DNA of 64,000 nt from an uncultured bacterium (lineage in GTDB: Bacteria > Bacillota > Clostridia > Lachnospirales > Lachnospiraceae): positions 15,364-79,363 of the forward strand of contig CAOKFN010000021.1 of NCBI GenBank assembly GCA_948467735.1, in the 5' to 3' direction. The notes under the pieces are model-generated. The model was not told the DNA's origin. It saw nothing but the letters and a program-made list of their open reading frames with translations, and ran no database searches. The position numbers were made by a program, and so were the translations under genes. This document shows positions 26,809 through 35,912 of this stretch, piece by piece (position 1 is the first letter of the stretch; every line of letters starts with the position of its first letter).

Positions 26809-27348
26809 ATGTATGAAATCAGGTATGAGACAGGCGGAAATTCTTATGATAAAAATATGAAATTATTAACCTATGAAGAGGCCGGACAATTACTTTTGGA
26901 GATGCAGGACGTAAAAACATACAATCCCATCTGCTCCATGCGGATAACGAAAGAAAAAAAGCCTTACCGGTCATTGATATATTTTAATTTTCAGGTGATA
27001 GCGGTTGACCTTGATTTAGGAAAACAAATTTGGTATGAGAAGGTTGACGGAAGAGAAGAGTATTTTATTTATAAAATAGTATATGAGAAGCATAATGGCG
27101 AAAATGCGCATATAGAACTGCACTTGCGAAATCGTGATTTTTCGGATCCCAATATATGCATGATAAAAGAGCTGGATGACAATGATCATTGGGAATATTA
27201 TGCGGCGGATATAGAGGATACGCTTTTTTACCGAAGGATTGTGTTTGGCGAAACGGAAGTGGTATATAAGGACTTGGAGACAAATTTTAGGGATTATTTA
27301 CAGAATGTTCAAAAATGTGATAAAAGATTTCTGAGAAAACAACGGTGA
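26809..27348 (+). CDS. hypothetical protein
   Basis: A 179-residue acidic, soluble protein (starts MYEIRYETGGNSYDKNMKLL) whose family I do not recognise. The middle is beta-rich (PYRSLIYFNFQVIAVDLD, then KQIWYEKVDGREEYFIYKI) and resembles the small single-domain proteins often found as immunity proteins. It is markedly AT-richer than the AAA gene just upstream, consistent with acquisition. It ends in a basic tail (CDKRFLRKQR). A purine-rich stretch (GGGAAAGGGG) about 11 bases upstream is the likely ribosome site. Confidence 0.55.
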   Translation: MYEIRYETGGNSYDKNMKLLTYEEAGQLLLEMQDVKTYNPICSMRITKEKKPYRSLIYFNFQVIAVDLDLGKQIWYEKVDGREEYFIYKIVYEKHNGENAHIELHLRNRDFSDPNICMIKELDDNDHWEYYAADIEDTLFYRRIVFGETEVVYKDLETNFRDYLQNVQKCDKRFLRKQR

Positions 27349-27577
27349 AGACAGGGCATATGCCGCGAGGGCCGCAATATCCTATGGGACAGGGTAATGT
27401 GCCCGAATGGCGTATGCCGTTTCGTTTCGCAGAAATCCGGCTGGCATCCATCCTGCGGAGGGGAATTTCATTTATTTATTCCGCGGGCAATGAGTCAAGT
27501 CAGCATAGCTGACTTTGTTCCGTGCCTGCACGAGCATATGACTGGCAGGCGGCTCTTTGATAAGTGAAGGAATTGGT

Positions 27578-27925
27578 TTAGTCGGAGTTCCATTGAATGG
27601 GATTATCGTCAATGGATACGTCCCATTCCGCGTCAGGGAGAACGTCCCTTATTTCGCTGAGGCATTTCAGCAGCCAGTTTATGATATTGTTGAGAAGCTC
27701 CATATCGTCTATCGGCGGCAGTTTTGTGGCTCCTGCAAATATGACATTGCTTCCGTCCCCGGCGTCATATGGGGATTGTTCTAAATCGTATATGCAGAAC
27801 CCCTCGTATAATTCTCCGAACGGGTATTGGGCATCGTATCGGCGGGCAGTTTCTTCACAGGCGTTTTGTTCCTGCAAAGTGATCGGCCGAGTCCTTTTGG
27901 CGGTATAATAAAGAGAGACGGACAT
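27578..27925 (-). CDS. hypothetical protein
   Basis: A 115-residue protein (MSVSLYYTAKRTRPITLQEQ...) I cannot assign. It has one Cys-containing N-terminal helix, an acidic middle, a hydrophobic helical segment (LLNNIINWLLKCLSEI) and the ending EWDVSIDDNPIQWNSD. The layout resembles small immunity- or SMI1-neighbour-type proteins, which is only an impression. It is a single gene on the minus strand, with no partner in the 230 bp on one side or the 268 bp on the other. Confidence 0.5.
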   Translation of the reverse strand: MSVSLYYTAKRTRPITLQEQNACEETARRYDAQYPFGELYEGFCIYDLEQSPYDAGDGSNVIFAGATKLPPIDDMELLNNIINWLLKCLSEIRDVLPDAEWDVSIDDNPIQWNSD

Positions 27926-28128
27926 ATATTTTACATCCTTTCCTGCCTTGGAATAAAGCGGTTTATAAGGATTATAGCACGCTGCCTGCGGCGGGACAAG
28001 GGTAAGTTCATCCTCTTTTCCGTAAGTTTTAATTTATCTTTCAGAAGCATTTCCAAAGCCTGCAATATGCGCATGATATTCGGTCAGCCGTTTACGCTCA
28101 TGGCATTAAGCTCCACTGAAATGGTTCG

Positions 28129-28165
28129 CAGTCTGCGGCTTCCGGCGATGCAGGGCCGCAGACTG
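28129..28165 (-). terminator. strong hairpin downstream of the anti-sigma-like gene
   Basis: CAGTCTGCGGC (28129-28139) and GCCGCAGACTG (28155-28165) form a perfect 11-bp GC-rich stem with a 15-base loop, about 30 bp past the stop of the minus-strand gene. No T-run follows, so termination is uncertain. Confidence 0.45.
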
Positions 28166-28193
28166 ACGCAGGGTATCCGGCCTCAATGACTTT

Positions 28194-29798
28194 TTAATTG
28201 GAAATCTCATAGAGCGAAAGATACCAATATTCGTCCGTGTGTGCCTGAATTCCCACCTTTTCGTTATCGAACCAGCCGACTGCGTATTCCTTTGGCGCTT
28301 CGGAGCCTTTCCTCTCAAAGCCTGTAAGGGATTTTTTCTCCAAATCCAGAATGCCGATCCAAACCGCCCAGATATTTTCGCCGGAATCAAGGCGGTATAA
28401 CAGGAGCTTTGTGCCGTCTTGGTTAAAGTCCGCTAATGAGCAGCCGTCCGTATATTGGAAGCCTTCCACAAGGGCTTTTTCTCCGGTCTTAAAATCATAC
28501 ACATAGGAGCTGCCGTTTTCCTGAATCAGAAGCCCGTATCTGCCGTCGGCGAAGGATATTCCGGAAGAGTCCGAAGCACGGTTTAATTTTGGCATATGGC
28601 AAAAGACTTCAAAATATTCTTCGGTAGACAGGACGAGGGTCCGCAGGGTATAGTGGAAGCTTTCATCATACCAGAGACAGCCCACGGCGTCGTCATCCAT
28701 AAACCACGCGTCCATTACGTTCATTTCGCATAATTCGCTCAAGGGCCGCAGATTGTTTTTGGCGATGTCATAGCAGTAAACGGTACTGCTGTGTTCGTCA
28801 TACCACATGACATTTTCGCCGCAGGTGAGCAGAACCTTCGTCAAATCGGGTGAGAACTTGGCTTCAAGGATATTCTGGGATTTGATTTCCTCGCATTTTT
28901 CTAAGACGTCCATCACTTTATGGGTTTTCAGGTCATAGAGCAGAGGATAGGAGGAATAATCTATCTGCGCCCCATGGCTCAGCCGCAACTCCACATATTG
29001 GGAACTGCCGTGGATGGCGCGGACGCTCCATTCGGCGGAGGTATCCAGATCATATTCGTGTCCGATGGCGCTTATGCCGCCGTCCTTTTCATACCAGTCA
29101 AAGCTGATAGAATAGGGTATGCCGTCCCAAGTATATTCAAAGGCTTCCGTGCGCGCTTCCAACAGGGATATCTGCCCGTCTTCTATGGCGTAAGCGGATA
29201 TTACCCTGCCTGCTTCCACATTATTTACATAGATTACGCCGTCGGAAACCGTGTGGCCGAAGCTGCCCTTTGCCCGAAGATATTCCGCGTGGACGGTGTT
29301 TTTGCCGTGAACGGGATTTTCTCCATGAATGGTGTCTTTGCCGTCGGCAGTACCTTCAATGTCGAAGGTATCTTCAACAGTCATGCTGTCCAAAAATGTT
29401 ATCTGATCCTGCTGTCCGGCTTCTTCCTCTATGGGAGGCACCTGAACCGGCGTGGAAATATGAAAAAAGCGGAAGACGGCGTTTCTGAAGTCTTCATTGG
29501 CGGCCATGGCCACGGTAAAAGAAGAAATTAGAAACAGAAACAGCGCCGCGGCGGTGAGGCCGATTCTGCGATAAATTCCGCGGCTATGAGTTCTGTCATT
29601 TCCGACAGCGTCCTGCCGTCGGCCTTTTCCGGAAGCGTCCTGCCGCCTGTTTTTTCCGACAGCGTCCTGCCGCCTGTTTTTTCCGGAAGCGCCTTGCCGA
29701 TTGTCTTTTCCCAAATCGCACGGAAGCCTGTTTTGGGCGGAAACGATATAAGCGTCATCCAGCCTGCCGATAGCGTCAAAAAGCATATCAACCTTCAT
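28194..29798 (-). CDS. anti-sigma-factor-like membrane protein with cytoplasmic 9-residue repeats
   Basis: The 534-residue protein has a short cytoplasmic head, an array of basic 9-residue repeats (GKNRRQDAV type, about residues 29-66), one membrane helix (about 77-99) and a large outside domain. Just after the helix comes MAANEDFRNAVFRFFHI, a segment typical of clostridial sigma-linked membrane regulators. The outside domain has repeated beta segments (DGRYGLLIQENGSSYVYDF, DFNQDGTKLLLYRLDSGENI) that look like a beta-propeller. Its start overlaps the stop of the ECF sigma gene by four bases, the classic sigma/anti-sigma coupling. It therefore probably holds that sigma factor at the membrane; the trigger is unknown. 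Confidence 0.75.
   Translation of the reverse strand: MKVDMLFDAIGRLDDAYIVSAQNRLPCDLGKDNRQGASGKNRRQDAVGKNRRQDASGKGRRQDAVGNDRTHSRGIYRRIGLTAAALFLFLISSFTVAMAANEDFRNAVFRFFHISTPVQVPPIEEEAGQQDQITFLDSMTVEDTFDIEGTADGKDTIHGENPVHGKNTVHAEYLRAKGSFGHTVSDGVIYVNNVEAGRVISAYAIEDGQISLLEARTEAFEYTWDGIPYSISFDWYEKDGGISAIGHEYDLDTSAEWSVRAIHGSSQYVELRLSHGAQIDYSSYPLLYDLKTHKVMDVLEKCEEIKSQNILEAKFSPDLTKVLLTCGENVMWYDEHSSTVYCYDIAKNNLRPLSELCEMNVMDAWFMDDDAVGCLWYDESFHYTLRTLVLSTEEYFEVFCHMPKLNRASDSSGISFADGRYGLLIQENGSSYVYDFKTGEKALVEGFQYTDGCSLADFNQDGTKLLLYRLDSGENIWAVWIGILDLEKKSLTGFERKGSEAPKEYAVGWFDNEKVGIQAHTDEYWYLSLYEISN
29610..29717. repeat. 27-bp tandem repeat array inside the anti-sigma-like gene
   Basis: Four consecutive 27-bp units start at 29610, 29637, 29664 and 29691, with a partial unit before them. 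The first three begin GTCCTGCCG and the fourth GCCTTGCCG. The second and third differ at only two positions. Copy-number change would stay in frame. Confidence 0.8.
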
Positions 29799-30352
29799 AT
29801 CAAACCCTCCTTTTCTAACGAAGCCCGCAGCTTTTTTCTTGTGCGGGACAGCATTGACTTGACCTTGCTCGAACTGAACGCAAATTTCTCACAAATTTCG
29901 GAAACGGACATCAGGAAAAAGTACCTGCAGATAAAAACATCCCGTTCCGTTTGGGCCTGTTTTTCCAGAAATGCGTTGAGCGCCCTGTCAAGCTCCCGTT
30001 CCTCCGCTTCCTGCTCCACATTATGCTCTGAGGAAACGCACTCCGTCAGTTCGTCCAGCGCAAGCGCCGTTTCGCCGCCGCCTCTCTTTCCGGCCTTCTG
30101 GCCGCGCCATTTGTCAATGGCTGTTCTTCTTGTAATTTTTCCCAGAAAAGTAGACAGGATGGCGGGCTTGTGGGGAGGCATGCTGTTCCATGCCGCCAGA
30201 TAAGTATCGTTCACGCTTTCATCGGCATCTTCCGTATTGGAAAGAATGCGATAAGCGATGGCATGGCAGTATTTTCCGTATTTTGCCGAGGTTTCGGAGA
30301 TTGCATTTTCCGAACGCATCCAATATAACTCCACAATACGATCATCTTCCAT
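29795..30352 (-). CDS. ECF-type RNA polymerase sigma factor
   Basis: A 185-residue sigma-70 family protein of ECF size. Region 2 is at about residues 20-90 (ILSNTEDADESVNDTYLAAW, then ILSTFLGKITRRTAIDKWR). Region 4 is at about 120-178, with an HTH in MSVSEICEKFAFSSSKVKSM. AAAGGAGG precedes the ATG. It is translationally coupled to the membrane protein downstream, its likely anti-sigma factor. Targets are unknown. Confidence 0.88.
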   Translation of the reverse strand: MEDDRIVELYWMRSENAISETSAKYGKYCHAIAYRILSNTEDADESVNDTYLAAWNSMPPHKPAILSTFLGKITRRTAIDKWRGQKAGKRGGGETALALDELTECVSSEHNVEQEAEERELDRALNAFLEKQAQTERDVFICRYFFLMSVSEICEKFAFSSSKVKSMLSRTRKKLRASLEKEGLI

Positions 30353-30586
30353 ATCGATTTCCTCCTTTGAGTTCTCTTACCTATTTACTCGAAAGGGCGG
30401 TCTGTTTGGTCGCAGAATTTTCCACCAATTTTTAAAAAATCATTCATTAAATTTTTTGCAGAATTATCCGTAGTTTCCGTATTATTATAACTCGAAGGCA
30501 TTTGCGTGAAAAGAGATTCCGAGGTGATGGATTTTGGTTTTTTATGCTTCTGCCGAATTATTCGTAGAAGATTTGAAAGATTTTCC

Positions 30587-30615
30587 TTGACAAAATGCAT
30601 TTCATATACTATATT
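30587..30615 (+). promoter_or_regulatory. sigma-A promoter of valS
   Basis: TTGACA (30587-30592) and TATATT (30610-30615) with a 17-base spacer, placing the start at about 30622, where the T-box leader begins. Confidence 0.8.
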
Positions 30616-30621
30616 TTCAAT

Positions 30622-30908
30622 ATAGTAAAAGGCAATGACGAAGAGGAGTACGCGTTGTCCCTTAAAAGAGAGGGCGGCTGTTCCCAAAGGAACGCTGAAA
30701 GGCCGCTTGAAGGAAGGAACGCGGAAGGTAGCTTCCAAGCCGGGAGCCTGAAAATGACAGTAGGGTTCCACGGATTATCTCCGTTAGAGGATAGGACTTT
30801 AGTAGAAGTCGCTGAGACAGGCAGGAGCGAGCATGCGTCCTGCTGTGAACAAAGGTGGTACCGCGTTTATGACGCCCTTTGCCGGTGAGAGCCGGCAGAG
30901 GGCGTTTT
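30622..30908 (+). promoter_or_regulatory. T-box riboswitch (valyl-tRNA responsive)
   Basis: The leader of valS holds a complete T-box. The 5' stem I region includes the AGAGAG motif (30667-30672). The T-box sequence AGGTGGTACCGCG is at 30853-30865. A competing terminator follows, with ACGCCCT (30872-30878) pairing with AGGGCGT (30898-30904) and then TTTTT. Uncharged tRNA-Val binding should favour the antiterminator and allow valS expression. A GTA triplet at 30760-30762 could be the specifier, but I did not fold the RNA to confirm it. Confidence 0.92.
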
Positions 30909-30916
30909 TAGCGTGG

Positions 30917-30948
30917 GTGGGCGTCACAGTGTAGGGACGGAACTGGAA
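30917..30948. repeat. direct repeat, copy 1, between T-box and valS
   Basis: A 32-bp sequence starting GTGGGCGTCACAG occurs here and again at 31021-31052 with one mismatch. A hairpin-forming stretch (GGGAGAGTTTTCAG against its near complement) lies between them. Confidence 0.75.
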
Positions 30949-31020
30949 AACAGTCCCGAAACGGAAACGCCCGGGAGAGTTTTCAGATGCGCCCTAAGCA
31001 GCTGAAAAATTCTCCCCTAT

Positions 31021-31052
31021 GTGGGCGTCACAGTATAGGGACGGAACTGGAA
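31021..31052. repeat. direct repeat, copy 2, just upstream of valS
   Basis: Second copy of the 32-bp element, 104 bp after the first, ending right before the valS ribosome binding site (AGGAGG). Confidence 0.75.
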
Positions 31053-31066
31053 TAGGAGGAACAGAT

Positions 31067-33802
31067 ATGAGCAGAGAATTGGCCAAGACCTACGATCCGG
31101 CGGGCATCGAGGACAAATTGTACGAAAAGTGGCAGAGAAATAAGTATTTTCACGCAGAGGTGGATTACGACAGAAAGCCTTTTACCATTGTGATTCCCCC
31201 GCCGAATATCACGGGACAGCTGCATATGGGACATGCGCTGGACAATACCATGCAGGATATTTTGATCCGTTTTAAGCGGATGCAGGGCTATAATGCCCTG
31301 TGGCAGCCCGGCACCGACCATGCTTCCATCGCCACGGAGGTCAAGATTATCGAAAAGCTGAAGGAAGAGGGCATTGACAAAAACGAACTGGGCCGGGAGA
31401 AATTTCTGGAACGGGCTTGGGCTTGGAGAAAGGAATATGGCGGGCGCATTGTGTCCCAGTTAAAGAAAATGGGCTCATCCTGCGACTGGGACAGGGAGCG
31501 CTTTACCATGGATGAGGGCTGCAATAAGGCGGTTACGGAGGTCTTTGTAAAGATGCATGAAAAAGGGTATATTTACAAGGGCTCCCGCATCATCAACTGG
31601 TGTCCTGTCTGCAATACCTCCATATCCGATGCGGAGGTGGAATATGAGGAACAGGCCGGGCATCTGTGGCACATTAAATATCCGGTGATGAACGAGGACG
31701 GCACCCCCAGCACTACGGAATTTCTGACCTTTGCCACCACCCGGCCGGAGACCATGCTGGGGGATACCGCCGTGGCCATTCATCCCGAGGATGAGAGATA
31801 TGCGTATCTCATCGGGAAAAGCGTGCTTCTGCCCATTGTGAACCGGGTGATTCCAGTGGTCACGGATACCTATGTGGACAGGGAATTCGGCACGGGAGTA
31901 GTGAAGATTACCCCGGCCCATGACCCTAACGACTTTGAGGTGGGAAAGAGACATCATCTTCCCGTGGTCAATATTATGAACGACGACGCCACAATCAATG
32001 AAAACGGCGGAAAATATCAGGGAATGGGCCGGTTCGAGGCCAGAAAGGCCATCGTGGAGGAATTGGAGCGGCTGGGACTTTTGGTCAAAATCGAGGATTA
32101 CTCCCATAACGTGGGGACCCACGACCGCTGCGGAACCACCATTGAGCCGCTGGTGAAGGAGCAGTGGTTCGTGCGGATGGACGAGTTGATCAAGCCCGCG
32201 GTGGAAGCGGTGAAAAACGGCGAGATCAAGCTGGTTCCCGAGCGCATGGAGAAAATATATTTTAATTGGACGGACAATATCCGCGATTGGTGCATCAGCC
32301 GCCAGCTCTGGTGGGGGCACAGGATACCGGCCTACACCTGCGGAAAGTGCGGGGAGGTAGTGGTTGCAGGGGAAGCGCCAAAGGCCTGTCCGAAATGCGG
32401 ATGCACGGATTTTACACAGGATCCCGATACGCTGGACACATGGTTTTCCTCTGCTCTCTGGCCGTTTGAGACCCTTGGATGGCCCGAGCAGACGGAAGAT
32501 TTGAAATACTTTTACCCTACGGATGTGCTTGTGACAGGCTACGATATTATTTTCTTCTGGGTGATCCGGATGATTTTTTCCGGCTATGAGCACATGGGGG
32601 AGAAACCGTTTCATACGGTATTGTTCCATGGATTGGTTCGGGACGGGCAGGGGCGCAAGATGTCCAAATCTCTTGGGAACGGGATTGATCCGCTGGACAT
32701 CATTGAGAAATATGGCGCCGACGCTCTGCGGCTGACGCTGATTACCGGCAACGCCCCCGGAAACGATATGCGTTTTTATTATGAGCGTGTGGAAAACAGC
32801 CGTAATTTTGCCAATAAGGTGTGGAACGCTTCCCGGTTTATTATGATGAACATGGATGGGACGCCTGCTGCAAAAGGCGGTGATTTGGCGGAGGATGGCG
32901 CTTCCGGGAAAGGCGGGACTTTCAAAGGAGAGGCTTTGCTGCCTGCGGCGCTGGAGCCTGTGGACAAGTGGATTCTGTCCAAGCTGAACACTTTGATAAA
33001 AGATGTTACCGACAATATGGAGCACTATGAGCTGGGGATTGCGGTACAGAAGGTGTATGATTTTATCTGGGATGAATTCTGCGACTGGTATATCGAGATG
33101 GTGAAGCCCAGACTGTATTCCGAGAAGAATGGAGATAGCGGAAGCGCCGCCAGCCGGAATGCGGCGCTCTGGACGTTGAAGACGGTGCTGGTGGATGCGC
33201 TGAAATTACTGCATCCCTATATGCCCTTTATCACGGAAGAAATATTCTGTACTCTGCAGAGCGAGGAAGAATCCATTATGATCAGCAAATGGCCTGTGTT
33301 CCGGGAAGAGCGCTGCTTTGCCAAGGAGGAGCGGGATATAGAGATCATCAAAGAGGCGGTTCGAGGCATCCGCAATGTGCGCAGCGAGATGAATGCTGCG
33401 CCCGGCCGCAGGACGGACGTATTTGTGGTCAGCGAAGACGAAGGCATTTTGGACACCTTTACGGAGGGCAGGCTGTTCTTTGCTTCTCTGGCCCGTGCAG
33501 ACGAGGTGTTCCTGCAGCGTGATAAGACGGGCATTGCAGGGGATGCGGTGTCAGTGGTGATTCCCGGGGCAACATTGTATATTCCTTTTGCTGAGCTGGT
33601 GGATATTGCGCAGGAAACGGAACGGCTGCAGAAGGAGAAGAAACGTCTGGAAGGAGAGCTTGCCCGGGTAAACGGAATGCTTTCTAACGAAAGGTTTCTC
33701 TCCAAAGCGCCGGAGGAGAAGGTTGCGGCGGAGCGGGAGAAGCTTACAAAGTATACGCAGATGATGGCTCAGGTGGCTGAAAGGCTGGCGCAGCTGCAGT
33801 GA
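31067..33802 (+). CDS. valS: valyl-tRNA synthetase
   Basis: ValS charges tRNA-Val. The 911-residue protein has the class I motifs HIGH (ITGQLHMGHALDN, about residues 46-58) and KMSKS (GRKMSKSLGNG, about 529-539). An editing domain lies between (TFATTRPETMLGDTA), along with two Cys pairs (CGKCGEVV, CPKCGC) that probably bind zinc. The C-terminal coiled-coil arm typical of ValS is also present (ETERLQKEKKRLEGELARV). The ATG at 31067 follows AGGAGG; sixteen upstream codons in frame overlap the direct repeat and are not used. The T-box in front ties its expression to charged tRNA-Val. Confidence 0.97.
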   Translation: MSRELAKTYDPAGIEDKLYEKWQRNKYFHAEVDYDRKPFTIVIPPPNITGQLHMGHALDNTMQDILIRFKRMQGYNALWQPGTDHASIATEVKIIEKLKEEGIDKNELGREKFLERAWAWRKEYGGRIVSQLKKMGSSCDWDRERFTMDEGCNKAVTEVFVKMHEKGYIYKGSRIINWCPVCNTSISDAEVEYEEQAGHLWHIKYPVMNEDGTPSTTEFLTFATTRPETMLGDTAVAIHPEDERYAYLIGKSVLLPIVNRVIPVVTDTYVDREFGTGVVKITPAHDPNDFEVGKRHHLPVVNIMNDDATINENGGKYQGMGRFEARKAIVEELERLGLLVKIEDYSHNVGTHDRCGTTIEPLVKEQWFVRMDELIKPAVEAVKNGEIKLVPERMEKIYFNWTDNIRDWCISRQLWWGHRIPAYTCGKCGEVVVAGEAPKACPKCGCTDFTQDPDTLDTWFSSALWPFETLGWPEQTEDLKYFYPTDVLVTGYDIIFFWVIRMIFSGYEHMGEKPFHTVLFHGLVRDGQGRKMSKSLGNGIDPLDIIEKYGADALRLTLITGNAPGNDMRFYYERVENSRNFANKVWNASRFIMMNMDGTPAAKGGDLAEDGASGKGGTFKGEALLPAALEPVDKWILSKLNTLIKDVTDNMEHYELGIAVQKVYDFIWDEFCDWYIEMVKPRLYSEKNGDSGSAASRNAALWTLKTVLVDALKLLHPYMPFITEEIFCTLQSEEESIMISKWPVFREERCFAKEERDIEIIKEAVRGIRNVRSEMNAAPGRRTDVFVVSEDEGILDTFTEGRLFFASLARADEVFLQRDKTGIAGDAVSVVIPGATLYIPFAELVDIAQETERLQKEKKRLEGELARVNGMLSNERFLSKAPEEKVAAEREKLTKYTQMMAQVAERLAQLQ

Positions 33803-33963
33803 TTAGGCTGACGGGCATGCGGCTGAATGCTTTATGGCGTCGGAATTCATGTAAAGCGTGGGTTCCGATTCCGCTGGCCGCAGCGCGGGGAATTTCCCGT
33901 CCGTTTCCTGTCGCTTTGTGTCAAAAAAGGACTATTCTTTTTCAAATTTTAATAGAAAAACCA

Positions 33964-33992
33964 TTGATTTTTGCCTGTACTCTGAGTATTAT
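33964..33992 (+). promoter_or_regulatory. promoter of the zinc-ribbon/TPR gene pair
   Basis: TTGATT (33964-33969) and TATTAT (33987-33992) with 17 bases between, 134 bp ahead of the ATG at 34126. The 323-bp gap after valS otherwise shows no supported gene. Confidence 0.55.
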
Positions 33993-34125
33993 AGATATAT
34001 TAGTCTTTCTTTACATATGGCTGCGGTATATTAGATGGAAAACTGCGCCCCCGCGGTTTGGGCCATTGAAGTGCCGGACGGGGGAAAGACCTATTTGGCT
34101 GGCGAGATAAAGGAGCTGTTAAATC

Positions 34126-34281
34126 ATGATAAATTTTGAGGAAGAACTAAAAAAATTTTTCCCCAGTCTGGAAGTAGAGAATGCCGAGGAAGCTATTTAT
34201 AGTCAGGATTTGACGGATATGGCCGATATGCTGATTAAAACGTTGATGGAATCGGAACAGAAGTCTAAAGAGGTGCAATAA
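34126..34281 (+). CDS. small acidic protein coupled to the TPR gene
   Basis: A 51-residue acidic helical protein (starts MINFEEELKKFFPSLEVENA). AAAGGAG lies about 11 bases upstream. Its stop codon overlaps the next ATG by one base (TAATG), so translation of the downstream gene is probably coupled to it. I do not recognise the family; it may bind the TPR protein. Confidence 0.6.
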   Translation: MINFEEELKKFFPSLEVENAEEAIYSQDLTDMADMLIKTLMESEQKSKEVQ

Positions 34282-35687
34282 TGTTTTGTTATAATTGTGG
34301 ACGCACTTTATCGAAGCATGATTTCTGCACTGCCTGCGGGGCAGATGTTCGTTTATATAAGAAGATAATGCATGTATCAAATATGTATTATAACGAGGGT
34401 TTGGAAAAAGCTTCCGTGCGGGATTTGACCGGAGCGGTCAGCAGTCTGCGCCAAAGCCTGAAATTTAATAAGAGTAATATAGAGGCCCGCAATCTGCTGG
34501 GACTGGTGTATTTTGAGATGGGAGACGCCATGGCGGCATTGAGCCAATGGGTGCTCAGCAAAAATATGCAGCCGGGGAAGAATATTGCGGACGATTATAT
34601 TAATAAGCTGCAGTCCAATGCGGGACGGCTGGCTTCCATCAATCAGAGCATCAAAAAGTACAATCAGGCCCTGCTGTACTGTCATCAGGACAGCAAAGAT
34701 CTGGCGGTGATTCAGCTGAAGAAGGTATTGTCCCTGAATCCCAGATTTGTGCGCGCTCACCAGCTTCTGGCGCTATTGTATATGGACAGGGAGGAGTGGG
34801 AGCGGGCGGAGCGGGAACTGCGCAGATGCCTGAATATTGACAGAAATAATGCCCAGACCCTGCGGTATCTGAAAGAAGTGGAAAATATGCTGACGCCGGA
34901 CGAGGCGGTGAAACAGCCGGTAAAGCGTAAAAAGGAAGAAGCGGTCAGATACCAGAGCGAGAATGAGATTATTATCCAGCCGCTGAATGTGAAAGAACCG
35001 AAGCGCAGCGGCATGCCCACGCTGTTGAATTTGGGAATGGGCATTGTGATAGGCATGGCGGTGATGTATTTTTTGGTGATGCCTGCCGCACAGCAGAAGG
35101 TTCGGAACGAGACTCAGGATACCATTACGAAAATCAGCAATGAGGCCGACGCCAAGACGGCGCGAATGCAGGAGCTGGAAGGACAGATTGCCGGTTTGAA
35201 CGGGGAGATTGCGGAGCTTCGCCAGCAGGTGAAAACGCTGGAAGAGGACGACGGGGTGATTCAGGTATACGAGGATATGTTTTCTGCGGTTTCCGCTTTG
35301 ATCGAGACGGAGGACGCCCGTGGGGCGGCGGAGAATCTGGAGGCGATTGTGCAGGCCGCGCAGGAGGATGAGATGACGGAGGGCTTCCGGAATCTGTATC
35401 AGACCATCCTTCATGCAATCGGACCGGGTCTGGCCGTGGACTATTATAATGAGGGATATAGGCTCTATCAGGCAAAGCAGTATGAAGAAGCCATAGAACT
35501 CCTTGAAAAAGCGGTATTATACGATGCGTCCAACGTGGGAGCGCTCTATACTCTCGGACGTTCTTATGAGGAGAACGGCCGTGTGGAGGATGCGATTGCG
35601 GTATTTGACAAGGTAATCGAGCTGTTTCCCGGAACGCAGAGCGCCGGATACGCTCAGCAGCGCAGGAACAGCTTGGCGGCAAGGTGA
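34281..35687 (+). CDS. zinc-ribbon, TPR and coiled-coil membrane protein
   Basis: A 468-residue protein. Residues 1-22 form a zinc ribbon (CYNCGRTL..., CTACGADV). TPR units follow (about 35-200, e.g. ARNLLGLVYFEMGDAMAALS), then a basic linker, one membrane helix (about 252-272, LNLGMGIVIGMAVMYFLV), a coiled coil (about 285-330) and more TPRs at the C-terminus (YNEGYRLYQAKQYEEAIELL). The N-terminal part is cytoplasmic and the rest outside. It is probably a scaffold, perhaps in envelope or sporulation work given the adjacent sigF operon. A terminator follows at 35785. Confidence 0.8.
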   Translation: MFCYNCGRTLSKHDFCTACGADVRLYKKIMHVSNMYYNEGLEKASVRDLTGAVSSLRQSLKFNKSNIEARNLLGLVYFEMGDAMAALSQWVLSKNMQPGKNIADDYINKLQSNAGRLASINQSIKKYNQALLYCHQDSKDLAVIQLKKVLSLNPRFVRAHQLLALLYMDREEWERAERELRRCLNIDRNNAQTLRYLKEVENMLTPDEAVKQPVKRKKEEAVRYQSENEIIIQPLNVKEPKRSGMPTLLNLGMGIVIGMAVMYFLVMPAAQQKVRNETQDTITKISNEADAKTARMQELEGQIAGLNGEIAELRQQVKTLEEDDGVIQVYEDMFSAVSALIETEDARGAAENLEAIVQAAQEDEMTEGFRNLYQTILHAIGPGLAVDYYNEGYRLYQAKQYEEAIELLEKAVLYDASNVGALYTLGRSYEENGRVEDAIAVFDKVIELFPGTQSAGYAQQRRNSLAAR

Positions 35688-35784
35688 CGGTCCAGCCATA
35701 GGCTGTCGTGAAGCAGCCGCAGGAATTGAAAACGGAAGAAGAGCTTGACAGAAAATCTGGGAAGCCTGTTTTTGTTGTTTACGA

Positions 35785-35826
35785 AAGAAAAGAACCTGTG
35801 ATATGACGGGTTCTTTTCTTTTGTGT
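35785..35826 (+). terminator. rho-independent terminator after the TPR gene
   Basis: AAGAAAAGAACC (35785-35796) pairs with GGTTCTTTTCTT (35809-35820), followed by TTGTGTTT. The stem has 12 bp. Confidence 0.8.
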
Positions 35827-35912
35827 TTGATATATGCATCAGAAGGAAATGCGCGTGGAAGATTGTGCCGTAAGGCGCAAAGATTTAGAAAGATAGAAAG
35901 GATGTAATTGCC

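Noticed and set aside
31475..33025. 516-codon open frame on the minus strand inside valS
   Set aside because: It is the antisense shadow of a highly conserved essential gene, with no family features or ribosome site.
33799..34110. 103-codon frame after valS
   Set aside because: It starts inside the valS stop, has no recognisable protein features and overlaps the promoter at 33964.
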